Of a DNA stretch of 64,000 nucleotides, positions 15,558 to 24,723 are shown piece after piece. The notes below the pieces were generated by a model, which saw nothing but the letters and a program-made list of their open reading frames with translations, searched no databases and was not told where the DNA came from. The stretch comes from Klenkia taihuensis (GTDB taxonomy: Bacteria > Actinomycetota > Actinomycetes > Mycobacteriales > Geodermatophilaceae): the NCBI RefSeq assembly GCF_900112525.1, contig NZ_FOMD01000003.1:62001-126000 (forward strand), written 5' to 3'. Every line of letters starts with the position of its first letter. Position 1 is the first letter of the stretch. The translations under genes were made by a program, and so were the position numbers.

Positions 15558-18299
15558 GTGCCACCGACACGCCCCCGCGTCCCCAGCGTCAAGGACATCC
15601 CGGTCGCCCCGCCGCCGGGACCCCAGGACGCCGTCGACCCCCGCAGTGCCGAGCACGCCCGGCTGGCCGAGTCCACCGACCAGAACTCGCCGTGGCGCAT
15701 GTGGGGCCCCTACCTCGCCGGCCGGCAGTGGGGCACCGTGCGCGAGGACTACTCGGCCTCCGGCGACGCCTGGGCCGGGTTCCCGTTCGACCACGCCGTC
15801 GCCCGCGCCTACCGCTGGGGCGAGGACGGCCTCGGCGGGTTCTGCGACCGGTACGGCTTCCTCAACTTCTCCGTCGCGCTGTGGAACGGCAAGGACCCGA
15901 TCCTCAAGGAGCGGCTGTTCGGCCTGACCAACGGCGAGGGCAACCACGGCGAGGACGCCAAGGAGCACTGGTGGGCCGTCGACGGCACCCCCACGCACTC
16001 CTGGGTGCAGTGGCTCTACCGCTACCCGCACGCCGAGTACCCCTACGCGAAGCTGCGCGAGGAGAACGGCAAGCGCTCGCGGATGGAGCGGGAGTACGAG
16101 CTCGCCGACACCGGGGTGCTCGACGAGGACCGGTTCTTCGACGTCCTGGTCACCTACGCCAAGGCCGACCACGACGACATCTGCATCACCGTCTCCGCGA
16201 CCAACCACGGCCCCGAGGCCGCGCCGCTGCACCTGCTGCCGCAGACCTGGTTCCGCAACACCTGGTCGTGGGGCGGGGACAAGCGGCAGGGCCACCTCAC
16301 CCAGTTGCTCGCGCCCACCCTGACGGCGTCCGGGCTGGAGGCGGTCGAGGCCGAGCACGGGTTCCTGGGCCGGTACTGGCTGTGCGCCGAGGGCGCCCCG
16401 ACCGTGCTGTGCTGCGACAACGAGACCGACAAGGTCACCCTGTTCGGCGCGACCCGCAACGAGAGCAAGTACCCCAAGGACGGCGTCAACCGGCGCGTCG
16501 TGCACGGCGACAAGAGCGGCATCAACCCCGCCGACTCCGGCACCAAGGCCGCGTTCTGGTACCGCTGGGACGCCGTGGCCCCAGGCGAGACGGTCACCGT
16601 CAAGCTGCGGCTGACCACCGACGAGCCCTACGACGGCATGTTCGACGAGGAGTTCGACGCCGTCCTCGCCGCCCGCCGCGAGGAGGCCGACGCCTTCTAC
16701 GCCACCGTCATCCACCCGGGCCTGTCCGACGCGGACCGGCACGTCGCCCGCCGCGCCTACGCCGGCCTGCTGTGGACCAAGCAGCTGTACCGCTTCGACG
16801 TCTCCCAGTGGCTGGACGGCGACCCCGACGTCCCCGCGCCCGCCGACCGGGCGAAGAAGGGACGGCGGAACACCACCTGGCGGCACGTGGCGCTGGCCGA
16901 CGTCATCTCCATGCCCGACGAGTGGGAGTACCCCTGGTTCGCCGCCTGGGACACCGCCTTCCACACCATCCCCCTGGCGCACGTCGACCCCGACTTCGCC
17001 AAGGAGCAGCTCGTGCTCATGTGCCGCGAGTGGGCCATGCACCCCAACGGGCAGCTGCCCGCCTACGAGTGGGCCTTCGGCGACGTCAACCCGCCGGTGC
17101 ACGCCTGGGCGGCGTGGCACGTCTACCGGATCGACGGCTACCGGGACCGGGAGTTCCTGGTCCGGGTGTTCACCAAGCTGCTGCTCAACTTCTCCTGGTG
17201 GGTCAACCGCAAGGACGCCGACGGCTCCAACGTCTTCGAGGGCGGCTTCCTCGGGATGGACAACATCGCGCTGTTCGACAGGTCCGCGCCGCTGCCGCCC
17301 GGGTACCGGCTGGAGCAGTCGGACGCGACGAGCTGGATGGCGTTCTACTGCCAGCAGATGTTCAAGATCGCCCTGGAGCTGTCGCGCTACGACAAGGCCT
17401 GGGACGGGACGGCGACGAAGTTCCTCGAGCACTTCCTGTCGATCGCGCAGGCGATGAACTCCTTCGGCTCCAGCGAGGTGTCGCTGTGGGACGAGGAGGA
17501 CGGCTTCTTCTACGACGTCCTGGTCGCCCCCGACGGCACCGCGCAGCCGATGCGGGTGCGCTCGATGGTGGGGCTGCTGCCGATCCTCGGCGTCACCGAC
17601 GTGCCGCACTGGATCACCCAGGAGGTCCCCGACGTCACCGAGCGGCTGCGCTGGCTGCAGCGGCGGCGCCCGGAGCTGGTCTCACCGCTGCGCAGCCGGT
17701 CGGCGCCCGAGGGCCGCAAGATGCTGCTGTCGCTGGTGGACCAGGAGCGGCTGCGCCGGATCCTGACCCGGATGTTCGACACCGAGGAGTTCCTCTCCCC
17801 GTTCGGCATCCGGTCGCTGTCGAAGTCCACCGGCGAGGTGATCGCCAAGGTCGGCGGCCGGGACGCCCGGATCGAGTACGAGCCGGGGGAGTCGCGGACG
17901 GCGCTGTTCGGCGGCAACTCCAACTGGCGCGGGCCGGTCTGGTTCCCGGTGAACGTGCTGCTGGCCGACAAGCTGCGCACGCTGGGCCGGCACTACGGCG
18001 ACTCGTTCACCATCGAGCTGCCCACGGGGTCGGGCAACCACTGCACGCTGGTGGACGCCGCGGACCTCATCGACAACGGGCTGACCGCGCTGTTCCGCCC
18101 GGTCGGCGGCAAGCGCCCCGCCGACGGCGACCGCATCGAGTCCTCGGACTCCCCGCTGTGGCGCGAGCACCCGACGTTCAGCGAGTTCTTCGACGGCGAC
18201 ACCGGCGAGGGCCTGGGCGCCACCCACCAGACCGGCTGGACGGCGCTGGTCGCCCACCTGCTCAACCCGCGGCTGCCCCCCGACCCGCGCTGGAGCTGA
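15558..18299 (+). CDS. GH63 / MGH1-like glucosidase
   Basis: A large (913 aa) cytoplasmic glycoside hydrolase of the (alpha/alpha)6-barrel GH63 type, related to bacterial mannosylglycerate hydrolases and alpha-glucosidases. The catalytic half is recognisable from about residue 440: ...ISMPDEWEYPWFAAWDTAFH..., ...NGQLPAYEWAFGDVNPPVHAWA... and ...FLGMDNIALFDRS.... The last stretch LSPFGIRSLS...GNSNWRGPVWFP is typical of the clade. The GTG at 15558 is preferred, but another GTG 6 codons upstream is possible. There is no signal peptide. A role in glycogen, trehalose or compatible-solute turnover is plausible. Confidence 0.85.
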   Translation: MPPTRPRVPSVKDIPVAPPPGPQDAVDPRSAEHARLAESTDQNSPWRMWGPYLAGRQWGTVREDYSASGDAWAGFPFDHAVARAYRWGEDGLGGFCDRYGFLNFSVALWNGKDPILKERLFGLTNGEGNHGEDAKEHWWAVDGTPTHSWVQWLYRYPHAEYPYAKLREENGKRSRMEREYELADTGVLDEDRFFDVLVTYAKADHDDICITVSATNHGPEAAPLHLLPQTWFRNTWSWGGDKRQGHLTQLLAPTLTASGLEAVEAEHGFLGRYWLCAEGAPTVLCCDNETDKVTLFGATRNESKYPKDGVNRRVVHGDKSGINPADSGTKAAFWYRWDAVAPGETVTVKLRLTTDEPYDGMFDEEFDAVLAARREEADAFYATVIHPGLSDADRHVARRAYAGLLWTKQLYRFDVSQWLDGDPDVPAPADRAKKGRRNTTWRHVALADVISMPDEWEYPWFAAWDTAFHTIPLAHVDPDFAKEQLVLMCREWAMHPNGQLPAYEWAFGDVNPPVHAWAAWHVYRIDGYRDREFLVRVFTKLLLNFSWWVNRKDADGSNVFEGGFLGMDNIALFDRSAPLPPGYRLEQSDATSWMAFYCQQMFKIALELSRYDKAWDGTATKFLEHFLSIAQAMNSFGSSEVSLWDEEDGFFYDVLVAPDGTAQPMRVRSMVGLLPILGVTDVPHWITQEVPDVTERLRWLQRRRPELVSPLRSRSAPEGRKMLLSLVDQERLRRILTRMFDTEEFLSPFGIRSLSKSTGEVIAKVGGRDARIEYEPGESRTALFGGNSNWRGPVWFPVNVLLADKLRTLGRHYGDSFTIELPTGSGNHCTLVDAADLIDNGLTALFRPVGGKRPADGDRIESSDSPLWREHPTFSEFFDGDTGEGLGATHQTGWTALVAHLLNPRLPPDPRWS

Positions 18300-18313
18300 G
18301 GGCCGCCCGGGGG

Positions 18314-19240
18314 TCAGCGCGTCGGGTCGGTGACGCCGTCGGTGCAGGCCAGCCCGGCGACGTCCCAGCCGGCCCGGCTCGCCCCGGCGGTGTAGGCCGC
18401 CTCGTAGAAGGCCAGCACCGCCGCGCGGGGGTCGGGCGCGCTGCGGGCGACGTCGTAGGGGAGGACGGCGAGGTGGCTGGCGCCGCGGGCCAGCCACGTC
18501 GCGCCCTCGGGCAGCGGCTCGGTCTCCAGCCCCGCCGGCTCGGGCGCGGTGTAGGAGTAGAACGCCGGGTCCGGGTAGGTGGGGTCGCCGAACCAGAACC
18601 CTGAGCTGACCACCTCGCGCGAGTAGGCCTCGCGGGTGACCGGGTCGGCGTCGGGCTGGTGGACGACCCGGTCGGAGAACCGGGTGAGGGCGATGTCGAA
18701 GGTGTGCCAGAAGTGGTGCACCGGGCTGGTCTTGCCGGAGAACCGGCCGGCGAACTCCTCCAGCACGATGTTGACCTGGCTGAGCACCTGCCAGTAGCGG
18801 GTGACGGCCACCGGGTCCCACGACGCGTGCTCGGTGTCCTCGGCGAAGGGCCGGTCGGCGTCGGGCAGGTCGAAGGGCCGGGCACCGGCGATGTCCACGT
18901 CGATGCTCAACGTGCTCAGCGCTGCCACCAGGTCGGCGTGCACGTCTGCGACGGACCGGCGCAGCAGCGACGTCGACACCCGCCGCCCGTCGACGGTCGT
19001 CACGTCCAGCCGGTGGTCGACCAGATCCAGGTCGATGGCGAAGGTGGGGTCCAGGCCCATCGGTCGGGTGGTGATGCCCCGGCCGGTGACGTGGAAGGGC
19101 ACGTTCCACCAGTGGTTGCGGCGGGGGCTGGCCAGCAGCCGCACCCGGCCGACGACCTGGGCGACCCGGTGCACGGTGGCGAGGGTGTCGGCCCAGCCGG
19201 CGTAGGGGATCGGGGGGAACAGCTCCACGGGTGCCTCCAT
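18314..19240 (-). CDS. DUF5996 family protein
   Basis: A 308-residue protein matching the DUF5996 pattern as I remember it: N-terminal WADTLATVHRVAQVVGRVRL, central ASPRRNHWWNVPFHVTGRG, and ...VHHFWHTFDIALTRFS... with clustered His residues. The conserved His/Trp/Glu hint at an enzyme, but no function is established. It is convergent with the glucosidase gene with only 14 bases between the stops. Confidence 0.75.
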   Translation of the reverse strand: MEAPVELFPPIPYAGWADTLATVHRVAQVVGRVRLLASPRRNHWWNVPFHVTGRGITTRPMGLDPTFAIDLDLVDHRLDVTTVDGRRVSTSLLRRSVADVHADLVAALSTLSIDVDIAGARPFDLPDADRPFAEDTEHASWDPVAVTRYWQVLSQVNIVLEEFAGRFSGKTSPVHHFWHTFDIALTRFSDRVVHQPDADPVTREAYSREVVSSGFWFGDPTYPDPAFYSYTAPEPAGLETEPLPEGATWLARGASHLAVLPYDVARSAPDPRAAVLAFYEAAYTAGASRAGWDVAGLACTDGVTDPTR

Positions 19241-19355
19241 CGCGTCGGGGTCCCGAGCCTGCCACGCCCCGAGTCGCCTGCTCGCCGTCCCTCGTCAGGG
19301 TGCCCGCGGACAGGAGGACCTTCTGGGTTCGAAGCGGTTCCGGTAGTCAGGGAGG

Positions 19356-20090
19356 ATGCAGAACCAGGGCGGTCCGGTGCGGCGGTCACCGACGGGGCGC
19401 ATCCCGCAGTGGGCCATGGACGAGGCGATCCGCACCCACCGCACGGTGTTCCCGCAGGCACCTCCCCCGCCGTCCTCGTCAGCGGACCTCCTCCTCACCG
19501 CCCCCGGGGCTGCCGCCCGTTCCCGGGCAGTGGAGCTGACGGTCGGCCACCCCTTCCGGTCGACGCTCGCGCGCTTCCTCGGCGTCCGGCGGCCGGAGCA
19601 CTCCTGGCAGGCCGGAGCCCGGGGTGAGGAGCTGGTCGCGCGGGAGCTGGCTCGGCTCGGCCACCCATGGACGGTGCTGCACAGCGTGCCGGTCGGACGT
19701 CGCGGGTCCGACATCGACCACGTCGTCCTCGGTCCGGCCGGCGTCTTCACGCTCAACAGCAAGCACCACCGCGGGGCCCGGATCCGGGTCGACGGTGACC
19801 GGGTGTGGGTCAACGGGCAGTACCAGCACTACGTCCGCAACAGCCGGCACGAGGCCAACCGGGCTGCCCGGTTGCTCTCGGCTGCGGTCGGGTTCCCGGT
19901 CCCCGCGCAGGGCGTGGTGGTGCCGGTCGGCGCCGCCGCGTTCGACGTGCGGCGGCAACCGGTCGACGTCCAGGTGGTCAACCGGGCCCGCATCCGCCGG
20001 TGGCTGTCCGGCCAGCCGCGGGTGTGGTCCGACGCCCAGCTCGCCCTCGTGGTCCAGGTCGCTCGTAGCTCCGCGACCTGGGTGAGGTGA
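19356..20090 (+). CDS. NERD (nuclease-related) domain protein
   Basis: A 244-residue protein with a NERD domain at about residues 88-180: GARGEELVARELARL, then RGSDIDHVVLGPAGVFTLNSKHHRG, which has the Asp/Lys pattern of PD-(D/E)xK-like nucleases. The flanks are disordered and basic. NERD proteins are mostly uncharacterised and are associated with nucleic-acid processing. The ATG at 19356 has GGGAGG directly abutting it, an unusually short spacing; an alternative ATG lies 20 codons later. Confidence 0.8.
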   Translation: MQNQGGPVRRSPTGRIPQWAMDEAIRTHRTVFPQAPPPPSSSADLLLTAPGAAARSRAVELTVGHPFRSTLARFLGVRRPEHSWQAGARGEELVARELARLGHPWTVLHSVPVGRRGSDIDHVVLGPAGVFTLNSKHHRGARIRVDGDRVWVNGQYQHYVRNSRHEANRAARLLSAAVGFPVPAQGVVVPVGAAAFDVRRQPVDVQVVNRARIRRWLSGQPRVWSDAQLALVVQVARSSATWVR

Positions 20091-20098
20091 GACCGGTG

Positions 20099-20144
20099 TG
20101 CAGTTCTCGGGGCGGTGGAATGCGATCCGACCCCGGGAACTGCA
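20099..20144. terminator. Hairpin between convergent NERD and SDR genes
   Basis: A 14-bp stem with one G-U pair (20099-20112 against 20131-20144) and an 18-base loop. It starts 9 bases after the NERD stop and 14 bases from the SDR stop. Confidence 0.7.
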
Positions 20145-20157
20145 GACCCGTGGGACC

Positions 20158-21078
20158 TCAGCGGGTGTAGTGGCCGGCGCGGACGTCCTCGAGCAGGGTC
20201 GGGCCGGTGGGTGCCCAGCCGGTGAGCTCGCGGGTGCGCGCCGACGACGCGGGGCTGTCCAGGCCGAGCATCGGGGCCAGCCAGCCCAGGGCCTCCGGTG
20301 CGTCGGCGGCGGGCACCGGCACCACCGGGACGCCGAGCTGCTCGCCGAGGGCCGCGGCGATGTCGCGCGTGGCCACGCCCTCCTCGGCCGCGGCGTGCAG
20401 CACCGACCCGGCCGGCGCGGACTCCACGGCCAGCCGGAACAGGCGGGCGGCGTCGTCCCGGTGCACGGCCGGCCAGCGCGCGGCGCCGTCGTCGACGTAG
20501 CGGGACACCCCGCGCTCGCGGGCGGTGGCGGCGAGCGTGGAGATGAACGCACCGGGCGGGTCGCCGGCCCCGTGCACGGTGGGGGAGAGCCGGACGACGA
20601 CGCTGCGCACGCCCCGGTCGGCCAGCGCGACGGTGGCCCGCGCGGTCTCCTGCCGGTGGTCGAGCAACCCGGACCCGGTCCTCTCCGCGACCAGGCCGTC
20701 GGTCTCGGTGGCCGGCCGGCCGGGGGAGACGCCGAGCAGCCCCGAGGCGATGACCAGGGGCTTGCCGGTACCGGCCAGCGCCTCGCCGAGCGCGTCGACG
20801 ACGGCCCGGTCGGCGAGCGCGGCCTCGGTCATCGCGCCGCTGAACGCGAGGTCGTGCCGGAAGGCGAGGTGGACGACGCCGTCGGAGTCCCGGGCGCCCT
20901 GGCGCAGGGTGTCGAGGTCGTCGAGGGAGCCGCACAGGACGTCGGCGCCGGCGTCGGTGAGCGCGGCGGCCGAGGCGCCGGACCGGGCCAGGCCGGTGAC
21001 CCGGTGGCCTCCGGCCAGCAGCTCGGGCACGAGGGCGGAGCCGATCCAGCCGGACGCGCCGGTGACGAGGACGTGCAT
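20158..21078 (-). CDS. NAD-dependent epimerase/dehydratase-type SDR
   Basis: A 306-residue extended SDR. The Rossmann motif TGASGWIGSALVPEL begins at residue 6. The active-site tyrosine is not at the usual YxxxK spacing, as in many atypical members of this family. The ATG at 21078 has GGAGGT 7 bases upstream. It is divergent from a TetR gene, and the shared 87-bp region holds two matching palindromes, so it is very likely repressed by that TetR protein. Confidence 0.85.
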   Translation of the reverse strand: MHVLVTGASGWIGSALVPELLAGGHRVTGLARSGASAAALTDAGADVLCGSLDDLDTLRQGARDSDGVVHLAFRHDLAFSGAMTEAALADRAVVDALGEALAGTGKPLVIASGLLGVSPGRPATETDGLVAERTGSGLLDHRQETARATVALADRGVRSVVVRLSPTVHGAGDPPGAFISTLAATARERGVSRYVDDGAARWPAVHRDDAARLFRLAVESAPAGSVLHAAAEEGVATRDIAAALGEQLGVPVVPVPAADAPEALGWLAPMLGLDSPASSARTRELTGWAPTGPTLLEDVRAGHYTR

Positions 21079-21100
21079 GGGGATGACCTCCGGGCGAGTG

Positions 21101-21149
21101 ATGACAGTGACTGTCATTGACGCTAACACCCGATGTCAGTCGCTGTCAT
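21101..21149. promoter_or_regulatory. Two 17-bp TetR-type operators
   Basis: Site 1 (21101-21117) is the perfect palindrome atgacagt-g-actgtcat. Site 2 (21133-21149) is atgtcagt-c-gctgtcat, the same consensus with one changed base per arm. The centres are 32 bp apart, close to three helical turns, so two dimers would bind the same DNA face. They lie between the SDR and TetR starts (87 bp apart). Confidence 0.85.
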
Positions 21150-21165
21150 CAGTAGGCTCGGGCGC

Positions 21166-21732
21166 ATGGGTCGCTGGGAGCCGGATGCGCGCGGCCGCCT
21201 CCAGCAGGCGGCCATGGAGCTGTTCGTCGAGCACGGCTACGAGCGGACGACGACCGCCGACATCGCCGCCCGCGCCGGCCTCTCCGAGCGCACCTACTTC
21301 CGGCACTTCCCCGACAAGCGCGAGGTCCTGTTCGACTCCACCCACGCCCTCGACACCCTCGTCGTCGAGGGCATCGCGGCCGCGCCCGCCGACGCCGCCC
21401 CGCTGGACGCCCTCGCCGCCGGGCTGCGGGCCGGGGCGGCGATGCTCCACGGCCTCGGCGACCACGCCCGCGCCCGGACGGCGGTCATCGCCTCGCAGGG
21501 CGAGCTGCGCGAGCGGGAGCTGGCCAAGATGAGCGGGCTGGTCGCCGCGTCGGCCGCCGCGCTGGTCGAGCGCGGCGTCGGCGAGGCCGCGGCGCTGCTG
21601 TCCGCCGAGGCGGGCGTGGCCGCGTTCCGGGTGGCCTTCGACCGCTGGGTCGCCACCCCCGCCGGCCCGCCGCTGCCCGACGTCGTCGACGCCGTCCTCG
21701 CCGAGCTCCGGCAGGTCGTCGCCCCCGCCTGA
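21166..21732 (+). CDS. TetR-family transcriptional repressor
   Basis: A 188-residue TetR regulator. The N-terminal helix-turn-helix is clear: AAMELFVEHGYERTTTADIAARAGLSERTYFRHFPDKREVLF (split over residues about 14-55). The C-terminal ligand domain is generic. The ATG at 21166 is chosen because an upstream in-frame start would fall inside operator 2. It probably represses itself and the divergent SDR. The ligand is unknown. Confidence 0.9.
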   Translation: MGRWEPDARGRLQQAAMELFVEHGYERTTTADIAARAGLSERTYFRHFPDKREVLFDSTHALDTLVVEGIAAAPADAAPLDALAAGLRAGAAMLHGLGDHARARTAVIASQGELRERELAKMSGLVAASAAALVERGVGEAAALLSAEAGVAAFRVAFDRWVATPAGPPLPDVVDAVLAELRQVVAPA

Positions 21733-21813
21733 CCTGCCCCCGGGCGCCGACCGTGCAGCTACGGCCCCGCTGAGGTGGTGCGGCGGGCGCTCGCTGCACG
21801 CTCGGCGCTGCCC

Positions 21814-21866
21814 AGTGCACTGCTGCGGTGGTCATCGGACGCTGGTGACCACCGCAGTCGTGCACT
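21814..21866. terminator. Two-stem hairpin between convergent TetR and aldolase genes
   Basis: A 7-bp outer stem (agtgcac, 21814-21820, with 21860-21866) and a 12-bp inner stem (ctgcggtggtca, 21823-21834, with 21846-21857) are separated by a symmetric 2x2 internal loop, with an 11-base terminal loop. The layout resembles the hairpin at 11676-11735. Confidence 0.65.
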
Positions 21867-21886
21867 CGCCGCGGGCGGGCGCAGCC

Positions 21887-22723
21887 TCAGACGGCGGCGT
21901 AGAGCTCCAGCAGCCGCTGGGCCTCCGAGCCGGCGGCGCGGGCGCCGGCGGCGGTCCAGCGGCGGGTGTCGGCGAGGTCGGGGTCGGCCTGCAGCAGCCG
22001 GCGCACCTCGGCGGTGAAGACCCGGTTGAGGTGGGTGGCCACGTTCACCTTCACGATCCCGGACCGGACCGCGGCCACCAGCCCGTCGTCGGAGACCCCC
22101 GACGACCCGTGCAGCACCAGCGGCACCGGTACGGCGTCCGCGAGCCGGGCCACGAGGTCGACGTCGAGGCGGGCACCGCGGTCGGCCATCGCGTGCGAGG
22201 AGCCGACCGCCACGGCGAGGAGGTCGACGCCGGTGGCGGCGACGAACGCGGCGGCCTCGGCCGGGTCCGTGCGGGCCGTCGGTGCGTGCGCGCCGTCCTT
22301 GCCGCCGACCTCGCCGAGCTCGGCCTCGACGTCCACCCCGGCGGCGTGGCAGGTCCGCACCACCTCGGCGGTGGTGGCCAGGTTGTCGCCGTAGGGCAGC
22401 GTCGAGCCGTCGTACATCACCGAGCTGAAACCGAGGCCGACCGCGGCGTGCACCAGGTCGACGTCCTCGGCGTGGTCCAGGTGCACCGCGACCGGCACGT
22501 CGGAGGCCCGGGCGAGCGCGAGCACGCCGGCGGCGTAGGGCTCGAGCCCGCCGTGGTGGCGCACCGCGTTCTCCGACAGCTGCAGCACGACGCCCACCCC
22601 GGCGTCGCGTGCGGCGGCCTCGTACGCGCGGGCCTGCTCGAGGTGGACGACGTTGAACGCGCCGAGCCCCCGCCCGTGACGTCGGGCGTCACGGGCGAGG
22701 GCGGCGGTGGAGACCTGCGGCAC
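21887..22723 (-). CDS. Class II tagatose/fructose-bisphosphate aldolase (GatY/KbaY-type)
   Basis: A 278-residue zinc aldolase that would cleave tagatose-1,6-bisphosphate to glyceraldehyde-3-phosphate and dihydroxyacetone phosphate. The HLDHA motif supplies the catalytic Asp83 and zinc ligand His84; His177 and His205 are the other expected ligands. The length is that of the short KbaY/GatY group, not of glycolytic FbaA. It is the last gene of a five-gene operon that also encodes the AgaZ/GatZ-type partner. The start is GTG at 22723. Confidence 0.88.
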   Translation of the reverse strand: MPQVSTAALARDARRHGRGLGAFNVVHLEQARAYEAAARDAGVGVVLQLSENAVRHHGGLEPYAAGVLALARASDVPVAVHLDHAEDVDLVHAAVGLGFSSVMYDGSTLPYGDNLATTAEVVRTCHAAGVDVEAELGEVGGKDGAHAPTARTDPAEAAAFVAATGVDLLAVAVGSSHAMADRGARLDVDLVARLADAVPVPLVLHGSSGVSDDGLVAAVRSGIVKVNVATHLNRVFTAEVRRLLQADPDLADTRRWTAAGARAAGSEAQRLLELYAAV

Positions 22724-22726
22724 GGA

Positions 22727-23686
22727 TCAGACCCGGGCGCCGGGCGTGACGCCCCGCTCCTGGACGACGGCGCCCTCGGCGACGGACTCCCCGCGCTTCT
22801 CGTCGCTGTAGACCATCAGCGTCGAGCCGACCAGCGCCAGCACGATCCCGATGGCGGCCGGGACCGACGGCAGGGTCTGGTAGAAGGCCAGCGACAGCAG
22901 GATCGTCAGCACCGGGGCCAGCGCGTTGGTCGTCGGCGCCACGATCGAGGCCTTGCCGCGCGAGAGCGCCATGACCAGGAACAGCGCGCCGACGGCGTTG
23001 AGCAACTGGGTGCCGGCGGCCAGGGTCGGGGCCTGCCACGGGGCGCCCGAGGGCAGCCCGCCCATCATCAGCAGTGCGACCGGCACCAGCACCAGCCCGC
23101 TGATGGTCATCCAGCCGAAGGTGGTGCCGTCGTTGACGCCGAGGGTCGCCGCCTTGCGCATGAAGAAGGCCTGCACGCCCCAGGCGACGCAGATCAGGAT
23201 CGCCAGCAGCAGCCACGGGCCGGTGCCCTCGGTGCCGTCGGAGCTGGAGATGCTGAACATGACGACGGCGACCAGCGCGAGCACCACGCCGACGACGGCG
23301 AGCCGGGTCAGCCGCTCGCGGAGCAGGACGACGGCCAGCAGCACGGTGATCGCCGGGGACAGCGCGATCAGCGGGAAGATCAGGTAGGCGGGACCCATGG
23401 TCAGGGCCTTGAACAGCAGCAGCTGCCCGCCTGCGCCGGTCAGCCCGATGGCCAGCCCGTAGCCCGCGGCGACGCCGCGCTTGTCCCAGGTGCTGCCGCG
23501 CAGCGCGAAGAAGGCCGGGATGAGCATGGTGAACGCCCAGATGACGTAGACCATCTCGTCGGGGTAGCCGTAGTTCGCGGTGGGCAGCCCGGAGAACGCG
23601 CCCCAGACCCCCCAGGACAGGACGAGCAGCAGGGCGTAGGTCATCCAGCTCCGGCTCACGCCGGCTCCGGCCGTGGTGGACGACAT
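22727..23686 (-). CDS. EamA/DMT-family transporter
   Basis: A 319-residue membrane protein with ten predicted helices in two EamA repeats, and a charged C-terminal tail. It is probably the sugar or amino-sugar importer/exporter of this operon, because no PTS or ABC transporter gene is present. The ATG at 23686 is preferred (GAGGAG upstream) over one six codons earlier, since it avoids a larger overlap with the kinase gene. Confidence 0.82.
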   Translation of the reverse strand: MSSTTAGAGVSRSWMTYALLLVLSWGVWGAFSGLPTANYGYPDEMVYVIWAFTMLIPAFFALRGSTWDKRGVAAGYGLAIGLTGAGGQLLLFKALTMGPAYLIFPLIALSPAITVLLAVVLLRERLTRLAVVGVVLALVAVVMFSISSSDGTEGTGPWLLLAILICVAWGVQAFFMRKAATLGVNDGTTFGWMTISGLVLVPVALLMMGGLPSGAPWQAPTLAAGTQLLNAVGALFLVMALSRGKASIVAPTTNALAPVLTILLSLAFYQTLPSVPAAIGIVLALVGSTLMVYSDEKRGESVAEGAVVQERGVTPGARV

Positions 23687-23696
23687 CGGTGTCTCC

Positions 23697-24674
23697 TCAG
23701 GCAACTGCGGTGGTGGGGTGGGTGGACAGCCGCGACACGGCGTCCGGGTCGACCGGGTGGCCGGCCAACCGCGCGGCGTGCAGCGCAGCGCCGAGATCGG
23801 GGGCGAGCAGCGGGCGGCGCAGCTCGACCGGGTCGCCGAGGGCGCCCAGCCGGCGCGAGAAGGCAGCCAGTAGGAGCTCGGCGTTCAGCGCACCGCCGGA
23901 GTAGGAGACGGGCATCGGCAGGTCGGACGGCCAGCCCAGCCGGAAGCGGGTCGCCGACACCAGCAGGGCAAGCTCGGCGCCGGCCTGCTCGACGATGCCC
24001 AGGCAGACCTGGTCCCCGGCGCCGGCCGCGGCGACCACCGGCCGGCACAGGGCGGCGATCTTGCCGCGGTCGCCGTGCCAGCGGTTGAGGACGACGTCGA
24101 CCAGGTCCAGGTCGGCGGTCAGCCCCAGGTGCGCCCGCAGCAGCTCCAGCAGCGGCCCCGGCTCGGCCCGCCCGTCGGCCATCCGGCTGAACGCGGCGAG
24201 GCCCTCGCGGGCGATCCAGTAGGCCGACCCCTCGTCGCCGAACAGCTCGCCCCAGCCGCCGACCCGGGCTCCGCGGCCCAGCCGCTCGCCGTAGGTCATC
24301 GAGCCGGTGCCGCTGATGACGTTGACGCCGTCGACCGCGCCGAGCGACCCCGCCCAGCCGGCCACCATGTCGTTGTCGCAGCGGTACCGGCCGTGCCCCA
24401 GGACGGCCGCAGGCGCGGCGTCCAGCGCCGGGACGTCGCCGCTGGCCTCGCCGTAGCCGGGCATGCCGAAGAAGGCGTACTCGACGTCGGCCGGGGTTGC
24501 CCCGGCGTCGGCGCAGACGTCCCGCACGGCGGGGGTCAGCACCTCGCCGACCAGCTCCAGGCCGGTCGCGAAGTAGTAGATGGACGGCGCGGTGCGCCGG
24601 GCCAGGACCTCGCCGGTCCCGTCCACCAGGCACAGGGCGGTCTTGGTACCGCCTCCGTCGACACCGAGGAACAC
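23697..24674 (-). CDS. BadF/BadG-type ATPase, putative amino-sugar kinase
   Basis: A 325-residue ASKHA-fold protein of the N-acetylglucosamine-kinase type. The phosphate-1 motif LGVDGGGTKTALCLVD opens the protein, and ISGTGSMTYGE is the phosphate-2 loop. In this operon it would phosphorylate the entering amino sugar at C6, replacing PTS phosphorylation. The GTG start has a strong GAGGAGG. Alternative substrates such as GlcNAc cannot be excluded. Confidence 0.85.
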   Translation of the reverse strand: MFLGVDGGGTKTALCLVDGTGEVLARRTAPSIYYFATGLELVGEVLTPAVRDVCADAGATPADVEYAFFGMPGYGEASGDVPALDAAPAAVLGHGRYRCDNDMVAGWAGSLGAVDGVNVISGTGSMTYGERLGRGARVGGWGELFGDEGSAYWIAREGLAAFSRMADGRAEPGPLLELLRAHLGLTADLDLVDVVLNRWHGDRGKIAALCRPVVAAAGAGDQVCLGIVEQAGAELALLVSATRFRLGWPSDLPMPVSYSGGALNAELLLAAFSRRLGALGDPVELRRPLLAPDLGAALHAARLAGHPVDPDAVSRLSTHPTTAVA

Positions 24675-24723
24675 GGTGCCTCCTCTCCGGCGACGTCCTC
24701 GTCGCCCGTGGGTGGGGCTGCGG

